Part shown: positions 1-11,814 of the stretch, piece by piece | Layout of the letters: every line of letters begins with the position of its first letter | How positions within the stretch are numbered: position 1 is the stretch's first letter | Assembly: GCA_907165135.1 (NCBI GenBank) | Contig: OU015568.1 | Location: 6,456,501 to 6,520,500 of the forward strand | Length of the DNA stretch: 64,000 bases | Direction of reading: 5' to 3' | Source: Oikopleura dioica | Lineage: Eukaryota > Chordata > Appendicularia > Copelata > Oikopleuridae | Notes under the pieces: generated by a model | What the model saw: the letters and a program-made list of their open reading frames with translations, nothing else | The model's database searches: none | Told to the model about the DNA's origin: nothing | Program-made: the position numbers and the translations under genes

Positions 1-8
1 AAAAATAC

Positions 9-48
9 CTTCGACGCGCAGAGCTGGAGACTCGTTTTCAGATGCCAT
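9..48 (-). CDS. possible first coding exon of a gene running off the left edge
   Basis: On the minus strand an ATG at 48 opens a 13-codon frame that ends at a good donor (GAAG|GTATTT, intron starting at 8). A CAG acceptor-like site lies about 30 bases upstream of the ATG. The short peptide (starting MASENES) is not recognised. The reading frame and donor are seen; that it is a gene start is inference, because the rest lies outside the window. Confidence 0.3.
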
Positions 49-835
49 TGATGTCTCTATGGTCGATTGATCTGAAAAAATAAATCTCGGCGGCGATGCC
101 AACGTGGAAACATGGCTAGAAGAGGCGCTTGAATTTTTCATTTTCAAGCACCGAGGTTCACTTCTCGACAAGTGTTATTAGACTAAATACTTATACTATT
201 GCTACATTTTTGGCTAGAAGACGGACTCTGTTAACAAGTCAAATGCGGACTGCTCGAAATACTCAACCCTCAGAACTCATCTTCCTATAATGATCGACTG
301 AGGCGTTCCTGATTGGCTAAGAAGGGGGCGGGGAGAATTTAGAGCATTTCATTCGCTGAAATGAAAGAGCGCCACCTTTTTTTTGACAGCCAATCAGAAT
401 ACGCAATTTATAATACGGTTTTTATGGGTCGATTGAAGTGTTTAGCCCAGTTTCAGATGCATTTTGACTTGCCTTGAATTTTCTCTGAAGGTTGTTTGTT
501 TCCCATGCGGGTTGTCCCTGAGCGGATTTTGATGTCTCTCAAAAAACAGTTTTCGAATGAGGAACGACAGAGACCTGACAGGGGTCAGAATCATCGTTCA
601 ACCTGTTGATGGTAACAGTAGAATAATTTATTCGCTGGAATAAATTATGCAGCCCAGGAGTGAAGATTTATCAAACCATCTGTGTTTGTCCTTTCTAGCT
701 AAACAAGCCGCCCGCTCGCTCTTTTTTTTTATTTCGTTTTCTTACTAAATTTTAATTTTATCAGCGGACCGAATTTTGCTTTGAAACTGAGGCATTTTGT
801 ATTTGCGAAAATTAACAGAAGCACAGAAAAAGTGA
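49..835. other. intergenic stretch without a supported gene
   Basis: I see no long reading frame with splice context here. It holds a perfect 11-bp inverted repeat with a 4-base loop at 623-648 (ATAATTTATTC, loop GCTG) and T-rich runs near 720-735. It probably contains the 3' flank of the CAP-domain gene and the promoter or leader of the leftmost gene. Confidence 0.4.
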
Positions 836-3800
836 TTATTTACAGATAGCGCCTTCTTTCCCACATCGGCACTCATTTTTCCCAACACATTCATTCGGCC
901 AGAAGCCCCGGACATTTCTCTCATTCTCGCAGTAGATCAAGCAGAGTCCCTTGCAAATCGGCTGCGCAAAGTTGAACTTGCTCGTTTCGCAACCGCAAGT
1001 CGACTCTGGCTTCAAGCCCTAAACAAGTGATAAAACAGTACCAACAAGATTAAGAAGCACTTACCATGCAGTTGCTGAAGCCCATTCCGCACTGATTTGT
1101 TCCTTGCCTATTATTATACGTTGAGCAAACTTTTTTCTGAATAAAAATGGTAAAAAATATATGAAAATTTAGATTACCGATAAGGGACTCCATTTTTCTT
1201 TGAATCTACCGATGATATTTCCTTGTGGCGTGTAGTGACAGACTGTATATGTGGACAAAAGAACCGGAGGGATTGTATTTGGAGGTTGTTTTACTGGAAA
1301 AACCTAGATAAAAATTTAGGGTGAGAAATCTTGGCGAACGAAACTAGCATTAAGTGACGCTATAAAGTTAAAATTGAGCTTACCGCAGTACCGCAGCCGA
1401 GCTCAACCGAGTCCGGCCAAAGCAGCTGTGTCAAGTGCCCTACGGGGTCATTACGTCTTCGGCCCCTTTGCGGCGTCCGCGGGTTGAAGTAAAAAAGTTC
1501 AGCGTACCAGCGAAATACCGATTCGCGACAAGGATGGCCATTTTCTGTAAGATCCCAGGCGATATTTTCTCCAACATTTTTCGCACGGAACACTAGGGAG
1601 AAAATTCATAAACTGTACATTTTTTTCCTTGATTACTTGTTGGGGAGTCAGAGTGTGGCCAATTTTTCGTCCTCTGTCTGGTGCTATTTGGCGTTTTTGG
1701 CGCGCGGGATTTCAATTCTGTCGCCCACTTTTGAGCAGTTGAGGCAATTTTCGTGTTCCACGTCATCGGTTTCAAATTATGAAGGGCTCGGAAAAAGTTG
1801 TGGTAGTCCAGACATTCCTGGTTGAAAAACGAAAGGTCGCCAGAGTTCAGTGATCGTGCCATTCCCATTTCATTCGTGGCCCCGAACTTCGATTGCCCGG
1901 GCTGACAAGATTGCTGATTGCACGGATCGCGCTGGAAATCTGGTCCGGGACATCCTTCAAATCCTGGCTTTCCAGTGGAACAGGTTCGCCTTCGTTCTTT
2001 CTTTCCTCCGCCGCAGTTGACGTTGCAAGCGCTCCATTCGCCCCAAGAATTCCATGCAGGACACCACTGACTCATCGTGCAAGGTCGCTGGTTGTAAGGA
2101 TAGCTGCTTTTTGGCTCGTTCTTGCAAGCGCCGGAAATGCACGTTTGATAGCTGAGTTGCATCCCTCTGCCGCATGTTTTTGAACAAGGACCCCAAGGAC
2201 CATATGATCCAAACTGCGATCTTTGACCAAATGGACATGGAAACCTGTTACAACCTCTCGGCTCTTGATGCCAGGATAGATATTGCCCGGTTCTCGCGTT
2301 TTTCTGACAGCCATCGTTGCAGCTTCTCTCTCGGTACTGATGACCGCCTCCACAAGAACGGGTGCAGCGGGACCACTGACTCCAAGGAGTCCAACCCTTG
2401 TGGTTTTTCGGGACTGGTCGTGTTGTCATTGGACGTCTGGTCGTTTGAGGCATGGTTCGGCGGGTTGTTGGAGGGCGACGGGTTGTCCTTGTTGTCTTCG
2501 GCCGAGGAGTAGTCAGCTTGAAGCTGGGAATTGGTACTTCTCGGACGCTGACTGGCCTAGAAAGAGCATAAATTTACGATACACCGCCGAATAAAATAAT
2601 CATGAGGGTAAAAAAGGCTGGCAATATTCAATAAGAAGGATTGAATATTAATATATAAAAATTGATAAGCATCAAGTATAATAATTGTATTATACTTTTT
2701 GTTTGACTGCTTTGGCGACTTCTTCGCATTCTTCTTTGGCGGTGGCGTTGCTACTTTCCTATTATCACAGCTTGGGCATTTTCGCTTTTCCATCCACGGC
2801 GTTTTGTTGCTCTTTGACCAGAAGACCTTGCAATCGCCCTTGTTTCCAAGACACAGTCGCTTTCGAATTTGTTCGCAAGAGTTGCTGCACTCTTGCCACT
2901 CTCCCCAGCCGGACCAACCGACTGGCATCGAGAATTTCCAAGGATACCATCTGTAATGACAGCATGGCTTGAAATCGATCAGATCGGCTCCACCCTGGCA
3001 GCAGATTTTGTCCTCGTCTTTCGTAAACACTCGCGTTCCAAAGGGCATTCCGAGCTTTCTGTTGTTCGCCACATTTACTTTTATCGACGGATAAGCAGGG
3101 TTGTTCAACTCTGAGCTTCCAACGTACAATTTGAATCCGAAAAACTGATTCTTTGACTCATTGCAAGGAGCACCAAGGATCGCCCATCGGTCGACGACAT
3201 CACGGAGTAAGCACAAATACACTTCGCGGACAAAGGGGCCGGTGGGTTTTTCGTAAAAGCTGATGAGCTCAGTTCGCATGTTTTCATGAACGGGTTCGAG
3301 TTTGTTGGTGATCGTGTAGATTGCGCGCCCTTTTACGGAAACTTCCACCATGTAAAAATACTAAAATCATGTCAACATGTTACTAAGTCATTAAAAAATT
3401 TCAAGTCACCTTTATCGGTCCATTTCCGAAGTAGTCCATCGAAGGCCCGAGATGTTTCTGTCCAGCGGACTTGACAAAAATCGACAAAAATCCTGCATCA
3501 ATTTCATATCCTTCCAAGTCTTCGTTAGCTTTGTCAGGCTTTCCTTTCTCTATTAGTTTCTTGACTCTCTCTTCCAGGCTGAAGACTTCTTCCGCAGAGA
3601 TGGCTTCAGTTTGATTCTGGAAGCACTGACTGCTCTCTTCATTTTCTTAAAAAAAAACGATACAATTTTAGATGGCTCAAAACTGAGGCTGAGCTCAACA
3701 ACCTGTGTCAGGGTTTGAAATGTCCTTAATGAAAAGCCGCGTAGCGGCTTTTTTAAAAACGAAGCCGCGAAGCGGCTTCGCAAAGTTACCAATCAAATCT

Positions 3801-4076
3801 TCCTCTAAATTCTTGCGACCTTTCAAACGCTGACTCAGATTTTTACACAGGCTGCTAAGCTCAGAACAGAGGACATTGAAATTTGAACATTTGAAATTTA
3901 CCATTGCAGTATTCTTCTTCTGATATATACAGTGGCTCTAAATGAATAGTATCTTGATATTCTCGGCAGCTAGTAGTAATGGGAGAATCTTCTGAGAACT
4001 CTTCATACTGTACTTCTGCTTGAATTTCTACAAAAAGCGCTAGAAAAAGGAAACTCAAACTCGCCCAAGCTGTCAT
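836..4076 (-). CDS. secreted protein with four thrombospondin type-1 repeats and a C-terminal CAP (SCP/PR-1) domain
   Basis: Eight exons read as complement(836-1018, 1065-1136, 1178-1303, 1384-1592, 1637-2556, 2696-3360, 3410-3645, 3902-4076), all phases consistent, 861 aa. Exon 1 begins with a signal peptide (hydrophobic SLSFLFLALF). Residues about 60-280 match no domain I know. A first TSP1 repeat (GWSGWGEW, CSNSC) is near 285-330, and three more (WTPWSQW, YGPWGPCSKTCG, WNSWGEWSACNVNCGGG) at about 410-585. The CAP domain follows (LDYHNFFRALH near 607, GENIAW, GHLTQLLW, then VCHYTPQGNIIG). A Cys-rich tail resembles the hinge/EGF region after many CAP domains. TSP1 repeats usually bind matrix or glycans and CAP proteins are secreted, so an extracellular role is likely. 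The first intron (3646-3901) is long only because it carries a MITE. The domain calls are firm; the physiological role is not known. Confidence 0.85.
3689..3864. mobile_element. hAT-type MITE, family A copy 1 (in an intron of the TSP1/CAP gene)
   Basis: Terminal inverted repeats (CTGAGCTCAACAACCTGTGT and its near complement) flank an inner hairpin built from AAGCCGCGTAGCGGCTT. The flanking 8-mers AACTGAGG (3681-3688) and AACAGAGG (3865-3872) look like a target duplication with one change. The same inner hairpin recurs at 21530, 22408, 22655, 23373 and 38203. Confidence 0.8.
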
Positions 4077-4530
4077 CGGGCGAACTGTCTGAGTTGTAGA
4101 ATGATCTGACTGAAAATTCGCGCAACGGCGGACTTGAGCCTGCGCCGCCGCTAATCCGACCGCAACGGCTCGACCAGCGGAATCGAGTTTAGTTCAACTG
4201 CTCGAACGTAACTACGCAGAATGTTCCCGACAGGTGCGGTCCGCCCTCAAGAAATCAGAGCCTTCTCTGTCTTCTTTTGTCTCTAGAAAACCACACGAAC
4301 TGATGTGATTGATTCAAGCGCCCCACCGAGCGAATGATAATGAGCAAACGAGCCTCAGAATTCTGGGTTTTATTATGAGCAGTTGTAGCTCGTGTATAAA
4401 TAGTTTCGGATCACGATGCAGTTTTTAGCCTATTTTTGGATATCTTCTTGGAAAATGATTTCTTGCTCCGAAAATATCATTTTAACCGCTTGGTTCAACC
4501 ATTATATTTGGCAAAATATGCAACTCATAT

Positions 4531-4680
4531 TGAAGCTTACTATTAAGCTCGCGCTCTAATACAAGCTTTTGGTTGGACCCGCGCTCTAATTGAAGCTTCT
4601 GATTGGGCGTGCGCTCAGATTCAAGCTTCTGATTTGGCGCGCGCTCGAAAAGAAGATTTTGATTGGGCGCGCGCTCGATT
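4531..4680. repeat. five-copy 30-bp minisatellite
   Basis: Five head-to-tail imperfect copies of a 30-bp unit of the form TGAAGCTTCTGATTGGGC followed by GCGCGCTCTAAT. It lies between the start of the TSP1/CAP gene (4076) and the end of the monooxygenase gene (4827). No coding potential. The rest of 4077-4826 shows nothing I can name. Confidence 0.8.
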
Positions 4681-4826
4681 TTAAGAACTCTTATTTTTAA
4701 GAATGATGAGTCTACTGTTTATTTATTTCATAATTATCAATTCATCAGAAGACTTTTGAAGAAAAATTATGCAACATTCAGCAGTTTGTAAAGATCGCTT
4801 TCCAACTTCTGAACTACTCAAGAAGA

Positions 4827-5391
4827 TTAATTGAAGAACTTGAACTTTTTATTTGAAATCTTTCTCGTTCTCCACCAGTATTCAGTGGTGCACCCAGGCC
4901 AAAATCCCCAGGCTCGCTTTTTCGGATCTCCTTTTTGATATCGACTAACGCAGTTTGTTCTTGAGAGGATGCAACTTTCTATTCGATCATTCCACTCCTT
5001 GTTCCACTCATCAACACTTGTTAGAATACATTTCTTATTAAAAAAGAAAAAGCGCTTACGCTTTATCAGTAACCATGAAACAGTCTTTCCGTTCCTCAAG
5101 AAGCGCTTTGATGACATTTATTATAACTTGCAGCTGGCATTCTAAAAGAATATTTATTTGAAATAGCGATTCTTCCTTTCTACCGATCATAAATATCTCG
5201 GAATTGTGCCCTACTCCTGTCATCGGGCCTAATATATGGACAAGATTCGGCACCTTCTGATAAAATACTCCCCAAAAGGTCCTTTTCTCATTTCCTGGTT
5301 TCAGCATTTGAAGATGCGCATTGTCCTTAATGACAATGAATTCAAATTAAAGATTTTAGAAATACTTTTATCAGAAAATTAAGATTCGCGG
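4827..5391 (-). CDS. Baeyer-Villiger-type flavin monooxygenase, C-terminal exons
   Basis: Exons 4827-5016, 5060-5325 and the stub 5366-5391 are joined by short GT-AG introns (43 and 40 bp). The peptide carries the family's C-terminal signature (HILGPMTGVGHNSEIFMI) and ends GFWPGCTTEYWWRT before a basic tail. The stub's upstream edge is not a splice site: it is the 8-bp duplication ATTCGCGG at 5384-5391 where the Mutator-like element begins. Read across the element with the duplication counted once, the codons continue from ..FDWTAN into LNFLIK in frame with the exon at 12948-13541. The family oxidises ketones or heteroatoms using NADPH and FAD. Without splicing or a second intact allele, this half is cut off from its promoter. 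Confidence 0.82.
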
Positions 5392-5497
5392 CAGAGTTGG
5401 TAAAAAAGTATACTTCACTCGCCCTTCAGAATGAAGTATACTTCATGAAGTATACTTCAGGGCGTTGCAGGGCGTTGAAGGGCGTGAAGTGGAGGGA

Positions 5498-5610
5498 GGC
5501 GATTTTCTGGCAGTTAGATTTTCTGGCAGTTAGACTTTCTGGCAAAGGCGATTTTCTGGCAATGCCAGAAAATCTAATATGCCAGAAAGTCTAACTGCCA
5601 GAAAATCGCC
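5498..5610. repeat. left subterminal hairpin of the Mutator-like element
   Basis: A 113-bp near-perfect palindrome built from the motif GGCGATTTTCTGGCAGTTAG repeated and inverted. The same block in inverted arrangement lies at the other end of the element (12460-12604). It is probably part of the transposase-binding or end-pairing region; that role is inference. Confidence 0.8.
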
Positions 5611-5619
5611 TCTTTTGAT

Positions 5620-6890
5620 TTCACATCTATAGTTAATGATCCTGGAAGATAAAAAAACGGAGAGAAGAAGAGCTCGGAATTCATCTTCTGATTCTTCTGA
5701 GAAATAGTCAGGCGCGCGTGGGCGGCGCGCTCCTCCCTTATTCGCCGCGCTGTGCTCGCCTGAATTTAGTTGATAAATCAACGGTTTTTTTCAAGCGGAA
5801 ATGATGAAGATCAGAGAAGAATTAACTGCCAGAGGAATTAGAGAAGAATTAACTGCCTATAAAATTTTGCCCAATTCGCTTAAAACTTATGAACTGTGTT
5901 TCCGCTTTGTTTCGCCTCCAAACTTCAACCTTTCGTATTTAATGTATGATGCGTTTTCTTCTCTCTTTCGATGCACAAACCGTTGATAAGTTAAATGTTT
6001 CTATTTTTTTTCAATTTTTGACATTAAAGCTTTACGAGTTGCGAAACTAAAATACTGTCTATCATTTTTAAATTTTAATTCAGAATTTCAATTTCAGAAA
6101 GGACTCAGTGTTGAAAATTGACCATATAAAATAACAACGGGGAGAATATTGAACCCGTTATAATTGTGGGCCTCCAGAAGAATTTACCCGTTATAATTGT
6201 GCCCTTTCTTTAATTTAACATGATTTTGAACTCCTCGAAAGATATTGAAGAACTTCCTGCCAGTATTCTTCTCGCAGACAACAAAGAAAGCTTCCGAATT
6301 CTAGGAACTCGATGAATCAACAAAACGACGTGCTCGATTCCATCTTTAGGAGCTCCAACGAAGAAGAAAAATATATAGGAAAGGAGTTTCGAATTTTCTT
6401 TTGCAATCAATTTTTTCACTTATTGGTTTATTTTTCAGCGGCTTCAATTAACTGAGACGTTACAAATTTACCGGTGCAAATGCGTCAAATACAGTGCTGT
6501 GATTGGCTGAATTAGGGACACGTAGTCCTTTGAAAAATGAAAAATCGCCATAAATCCGAAATTTTTTGAGATCTCGAAAATCTGAGATGATACTGGCATA
6601 GAGCTTGAGATTCTCCGTCGATACGTATAAAGATGTCTTGGGCTACAATGTAACCCTTAGGCGCTAGAGCAACAGCAAGTTTGCCCCGGTAATTTTGTAA
6701 CGGCTCTGACCTATGGAAATCGTCCGTAACGAATGTAACGAGTTTGATGAAAATGTAAGGAGCTTTTTTTATAGAACATCAGAAGTCTTCTTCGTCGGAA
6801 GTGGCGAGTACTTCTTTTAATTGGCGCATCAAATCGTCATCGTCTTTTTATTATTTATCAAGTTATTCTAATTAAATACAATTAAATAAG
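5620..6890. other. non-coding interior of the Mutator-like element, left part
   Basis: No reading frame here has convincing splice context. Short direct repeats (AGAGAAGAATTAACTGCC, twice near 5813-5850) and AT-rich stretches are visible. The transposase stop codon is at 6897, so this stretch is 3' flank. Confidence 0.4.
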
Positions 6891-6896
6891 AAACCA

Positions 6897-9439
6897 TTAT
6901 ATACGTGTAAACAATCCTGGGATATCTGCTTTTCTCATTTCTTCGCGTTTTCGCAATTTCGCATTTTCCGCCTTCATTTTTTCCAGCTCTTCCCGTAACT
7001 CTGCGATCAACTCTTCATTTTGTTCTTTTTTTCTTTGAATGGTTTGACGCCGTTTATTTGCTATATCAGCATAGTAGCCCTAAATATTCTGCTATTTTCT
7101 TAAAGAAACATACAAGCATTACCTTAGGATCATTTTCTCTTTTTTTTCGATTTCTTTCTTTAAGAATTTTCTTTTCTTTCGCAATTTGGGCTGCCAAACG
7201 CACTTCGGCTTCAGTTTTCTTCTTTTTCTTTTTTGGTGGGGAATCATGCTCGCAATAGGTTGATTTTTTCGCATTCCGCTTCACTTTTGCGCACAAACTA
7301 CGCGTATTTTGCGAAGATTCGGGGCGCTCATCTAGAATAATTAACATTCTGCTTGATAAAACTAAACTTACGATCCGATTCAGAATCTGACAATGAAAGA
7401 TCCCGCGTTTTGCGCTGTTTTGCGGATTTTGCGCTGCGAATATACTTCCGTGGCTGCTTGGGTTCAGATAGAACCAGCTTTTCGGGACTAGTTCTGTCAT
7501 CAAAATTCCGGTAAGAATCAGATGTTGGACGAGAACGATTAGCTTGTCCGGCTTCGTCATTTTCTTAAATGAAAGTCATTTATTTTTTAAATATGGACAG
7601 TTACCTTGCTCCGATTCTGAAGACGAAGGACGATTTGGAAACTGTTTTCTGATCGTTTCATCTATCTCATCGGTTTTATCCAGAAGTCGTTCCCAATGTA
7701 TTGGAGATGGCGATTTTTCAACTAGAAATATTAAATTTTTGATATTTACATTTTTGATATATTACAGTTTTCAGGCTCACGATCCTCATTGTCCGACGGT
7801 AAAGAGTCCACTGGAGGTGGGTCGAACTCATGGATAACAGCTGGCACATCGACTTCATCATTGCTCGTCTCCTCATCGACTCTTCTTTCCACTCTTTGAA
7901 CTGGCTGAGCGATTGGCGCCGCAACTCTTCTCAAATCGAATTCTCCTCCTTGCTGAGCGAAAGGATCTGGGTCAACTTGCTCACCAGCTGTTTCTTGCTC
8001 ATCGCGAACTGGGGACATCACAGGCATTGCTTCTTGAAACTGGTATGACTAAATAATTTTTATTTTTGTATAAAAAATAGTAACTATACGTCAGCTGTTG
8101 ATTCTTTAATCAAATTTTGAAATACAGCAGTTTCTGGTTGCGTGGCGTTGTTGATAAAATGTCGGAGTTTCTGAGTAGATTTCAATGACTCGGCCTTTGA
8201 TCTGGCCCTCATCAAGCCGAAGCCGACAGAAACAATTGCTTCTTCGATTGAGCCATTTTCTGCGCATTTTTTGTCAAATCTTGCTAGCTGCTCGTAGCGT
8301 ACAACCGCAACTAAGGCGCACAATCTGTCATTTTTAGTACTTTGCTGGCTGTTGCTCTCAAGCTTAGCAATTTCCGTACTGAAGCTTTCACTTTTAAAGC
8401 CATTAGCAATGGAGATGACCGTAGATAGCTCTGTCGCATTGTTGATTCCTTGATCCACCAGGGATGAGTTCTAAACATTTAATTTTAGTTGGAATCGCAT
8501 CTTCACGAATTCGATGTTTTTACAAGATTTCCCATCGAAAAAAAGGTAACTTACCATGATTTCAAGACTGTTATTAGTCAAGAATTTTGAACCATTCCTC
8601 GCTCCTATCGATAATGCAAGGGCCCATGAACTAGGAGGGAATTTAGCATCGTCATTCAAGTACGTCGTAGAAAGATATCTGTAGAACTCATTAATCTCGT
8701 CTTTGATTAGTGGTGTAGACAGTTCATCAAGTGTTCGACGCAAAAGCTGCATAAATGTGTCGTAGAATGTAGGTTCGGTCAAGTGAATGAATGGGATCGC
8801 ATGGATGAGTGCTTGGAGTATCTTTCCATTTTTCTCCCAGAGTGCCAACAGTCCATGACTTTGTAAATATCTTCTAACACTCTGTAACCAATGAAAGTAG
8901 CACCCAACCATGCGTAGATTCTTCTCCGGCCATGTTTCGCGAATCGAATTTCTGAGCCCAGGTTCGAAATCGGACGAGACAGTTGTAAATTCAGAATCAG
9001 GACAAAGTTTCTTTTTGTAGATCAATTTACAGTTTTTTCAGGAAAATCGGCTGCTCTGCTATTCAAAACTACCGAACGGCCGATTGTGGTCCTCATCAAC
9101 GTTATTACACACGACAAATTCGCTGCCGAACCAAGTAAGTTCAAAATTTTCAATATTGATCATTTCCTTTAAAGCCTCAAAGACAATCTTGTAGCCTTCT
9201 TTAGACTGACCCTTGAGAATAATAAAGAATCTAGGATTAACACTATCATCTCGGTCTCTTGATCCAATAATGAGGAGTTGACGGTAGCCAAACTTCTTTT
9301 GCTGGCCTTTCGTAAAGAATTTACCGTCAACAAACCAGTGTTTTGAAGAGGTCAGCATGCGCAAATCGTGTTGAGTCGCAAAAGCTAGAGCTTCATCCCA
9401 TATCGGGCTTCGTTGTTCCGGCGAAAGAAACTCATTCAT
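6897..9439 (-). CDS. MULE-type transposase gene of the Mutator-like element
   Basis: Several exons; exact borders are only partly resolved. The first (9059-9439) contains HWFVDGKF, then YRQLLIIGSRD and YKIVFEALK, the usual first half of a MULE DDE domain with its first Asp. The next (about 8471-9010) contains SSDFEPGLRNSIRETW and GCYFHWLQSVRR, the second Asp and the C/H motif. Further exons near 8084-8458, 7746-8027 and 7380-7560 are polar and low in complexity. The last exon, ending at a TAA at 6897-6899, is a charged coiled coil (QTIQRKKEQNEELIAELREE). The start at 9439 is tentative: codons with FLYWCH-like spacing may lie just upstream. Function: cut-and-paste transposition of this element. 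Confidence 0.75.
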
Positions 9440-9685
9440 TAGAATCCATTTTGTTTCACCATCGCCTTTTCGTGATTTATTAATGAATTATTACTTTTCA
9501 ATGTTCGTTTCGTGAAACAAAAATGATGTCCTCGTTGTCTCCACCTTACCCCTCATCTTTCGAATCGTTTTTAATCAAGCTACATTTGGTTTAGGTTCCA
9601 TCCGACTAAAGACAGTAAAGTACAATGCAAAACACGAGCACGAATATGTCAATAACTTCAAAGTCTTGCAAAACTCGTTCAAAAA

Positions 9686-10840
9686 ATGGGCGTAGATAAG
9701 GTTTGTCTTCATCAAAATTATAACTCTACACAGAAACAAGAAATTAGACTACGTTGACGCGCCACAAAGTTATGAAGCAGATTCTGAAACCTTCGCAAGA
9801 CACAATATTCTCTGCGAGAAGAAAGGACTCTGGACTCTGCCAGCTGATTATCCACAGGTAAAGCGTATCACTCAGAACTTTCTTTACAGTTATTCAGACA
9901 ATTCTTGAGTGCTTCCAGCGAGGAAGAGAGACCGCCAGTGATAATGCTATCATTTGAGGCACTCCGACGCCAGATTTGACAGATTACACGACCCGTACTT
10001 ATGGCGAGTTCGCTGCAACATCTCAATACCTGGCGAATTCACTGAAAAAGCACGGACTTATCAGTGGAGAAAGCAAAATTGCGATCTACTCGTCGAATTG
10101 CTACGAATACGACGCAGTAATCATTGGAGGATACTATCAAAATATATGCAATGTTTCGCTTTACGATACTTTTGGTGAACAAGCAGTCAAATACATTCTC
10201 GAGCACGTAAGTTTACAACTTCTTTACGAGATTATTTTTACTTTTTCTTCAGATTGAAGCTCCAATCTGCTTCGTTCAAAATCAAAAGAAACTTGACCTC
10301 ATTCTCAAAATCAAGCCTGCTCATCTTCAAACAATCGTTGTGTTTCGAAAATTCAAGAAGGTCAAGTCCTCCAATTATAAAATCATAAGTTTCGACGATT
10401 TTATTGCAATCGGAAAAGACAGCTCGTTTGATAATGTTCCGCCGACTTCTTCAGGTAAAAATGATAAAAATAGGGGCGATCATTTAATTTCATTATTCAG
10501 ACATTGCTACGATCAATTACACATCCGACACGACTGGCGATCCGAAAGGCGTCGTCTTGACTCACAAGAACATCTGCACCGTCTGCTGTGGCATTACAAT
10601 CTTCTCGGTTAAAGAGCCTTGGAAAACAAGCGACGTCTGGTTCAGCTATTTGCCGATGGCTAATATTTTTTTAAACTTGTTGACGTGCCCGACATGGATT
10701 ATTATGCGCGCGAAGGAAAAGGAGAAATCTGCTTCCGTGGCGACAACGTCATGCAAAGTAATTTCCTTTCACCACTGTCAAGTGTCTCACACTTCGTTCA
10801 ATGGTTTAAAAAGTTTTTCGACGCTAACTATCAGGTAAAT
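9686..10840 (+). pseudogene. truncated long-chain acyl-CoA synthetase (ACSL-like) copy inside the Mutator-like element
   Basis: Exons with normal GT-AG introns read NKKLDYVDAPQSYEAD, then TILECFQRGRETASDNAII followed by an in-frame TGA at about 9955, then a clear ACSL stretch (YGEFAATSQYL, VSLYDTFGEQAVKYILEH, FVQNQKKLDLILKIKPAHLQ). The AMP-binding motif appears as YTSDTTGDPKGV, where families have Gly for the first Asp. After YLPMANIF the frame breaks and resumes only near the fatty-acid-binding end (VPDMDYYAREGKGEICFRG, about 10683-10755), so roughly 200 codons are missing. The retained introns argue for capture of genomic DNA rather than a cDNA. Loss of the core, the stop and the frame break make it non-functional. 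Confidence 0.8.
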
Positions 10841-11223
10841 CAAAAAGAACGCGAAATCCTTTTTCAATTCTGATTTCAAAGGGAGAACCTCTTGGTCCCG
10901 TTCATGCGAGAGCGAACGCTGGTGTGACTCCCGCTTCAAATTCGCTGCAGTTTCTACAACAGCAAAGAAAGCACCCGCTCGAGCTGGAGCTCCCGCTGCT
11001 CGGGTCCTCGAAGCCCCAAGAACTCCTGCATCGTAAGAGAAGCCGCTTGCGGCTTCGAATTTATGTTAGTTCAGGGAAAGACAAAGGAAAAAGAAGAACG
11101 CACGGCCTCTGCTTTTCTACCGTATCAAGGATGTCCCAAGCTCTAAAGGATAATTCAACTCAAGATTTAACTAAACTATATTCACTGTCATTTCTTTCGT
11201 GCATCTGTGCTCGGTCAAATAAA

Positions 11224-11814
11224 TCACTTTCCTAGTACTGTCATCCAGTCTTCCAAGCGTCGAGGATCAGGAACTGTAGCGGCCTTTATTTTTCTTTCGT
11301 ACTTTCTGGAATTCTGAGCAAGACGTCTCATCTCCTTTTTCGTGAAAAGATTGCCTCTTTCCATGCTCGAAAGTTGTGAATCTTTTTGAACTTCTCCACG
11401 AATTGTCTGTTGACTTTTTGGGCGAATTTGGTTCCTGTTGAGCATGGACACAGTCGTTGCGTACTGTAATCGCTTCTTTTCGAGTGCATCGTTCTTCAGA
11501 CATTTATTCATGTGAATGTCTACTTTCGACTCTAGCTTTCCACATCGCCAATTGCTGAGCTCAAAAAAACGAGGAGATTCCATATCAACAACTTTTGCAA
11601 ACATCCAAATCTTCGTTGAACAGCGGAATGAAGCGTCTTTCGAATATGATTGATTTTCACACTCGACTCGCATCTTGAAACGGAAGTCAGGATCGTCGTT
11701 TTTAGAATGCAGAATCGTTTTCTTCGCTTTTCTTGCTTTGAAAGCAAATGATCTGGAAGCAACTTTGACGAGGAAGGATGCATTGTTTTTTGAGTTTCGT
11801 TGAATCGTTACCAA
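11224..11814 (-). CDS. hypothetical basic protein encoded in the Mutator-like element
   Basis: A 196-codon open frame. Codons in the same frame continue a little upstream (ENPALVTIQ) behind a TAAG acceptor-like site. A short acidic exon with ATG at 12145 (MEDDEENADRK, frame 12059-12145) could be its start. The protein is Lys/Arg-rich with a Cys-containing centre (SNWRCGKLE). I do not recognise a domain. It may be a second element-encoded protein or a piece of captured host gene. Confidence 0.4.
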   Translation of the reverse strand: MVTIQRNSKNNASFLVKVASRSFAFKARKAKKTILHSKNDDPDFRFKMRVECENQSYSKDASFRCSTKIWMFAKVVDMESPRFFELSNWRCGKLESKVDIHMNKCLKNDALEKKRLQYATTVSMLNRNQIRPKSQQTIRGEVQKDSQLSSMERGNLFTKKEMRRLAQNSRKYERKIKAATVPDPRRLEDWMTVLGK

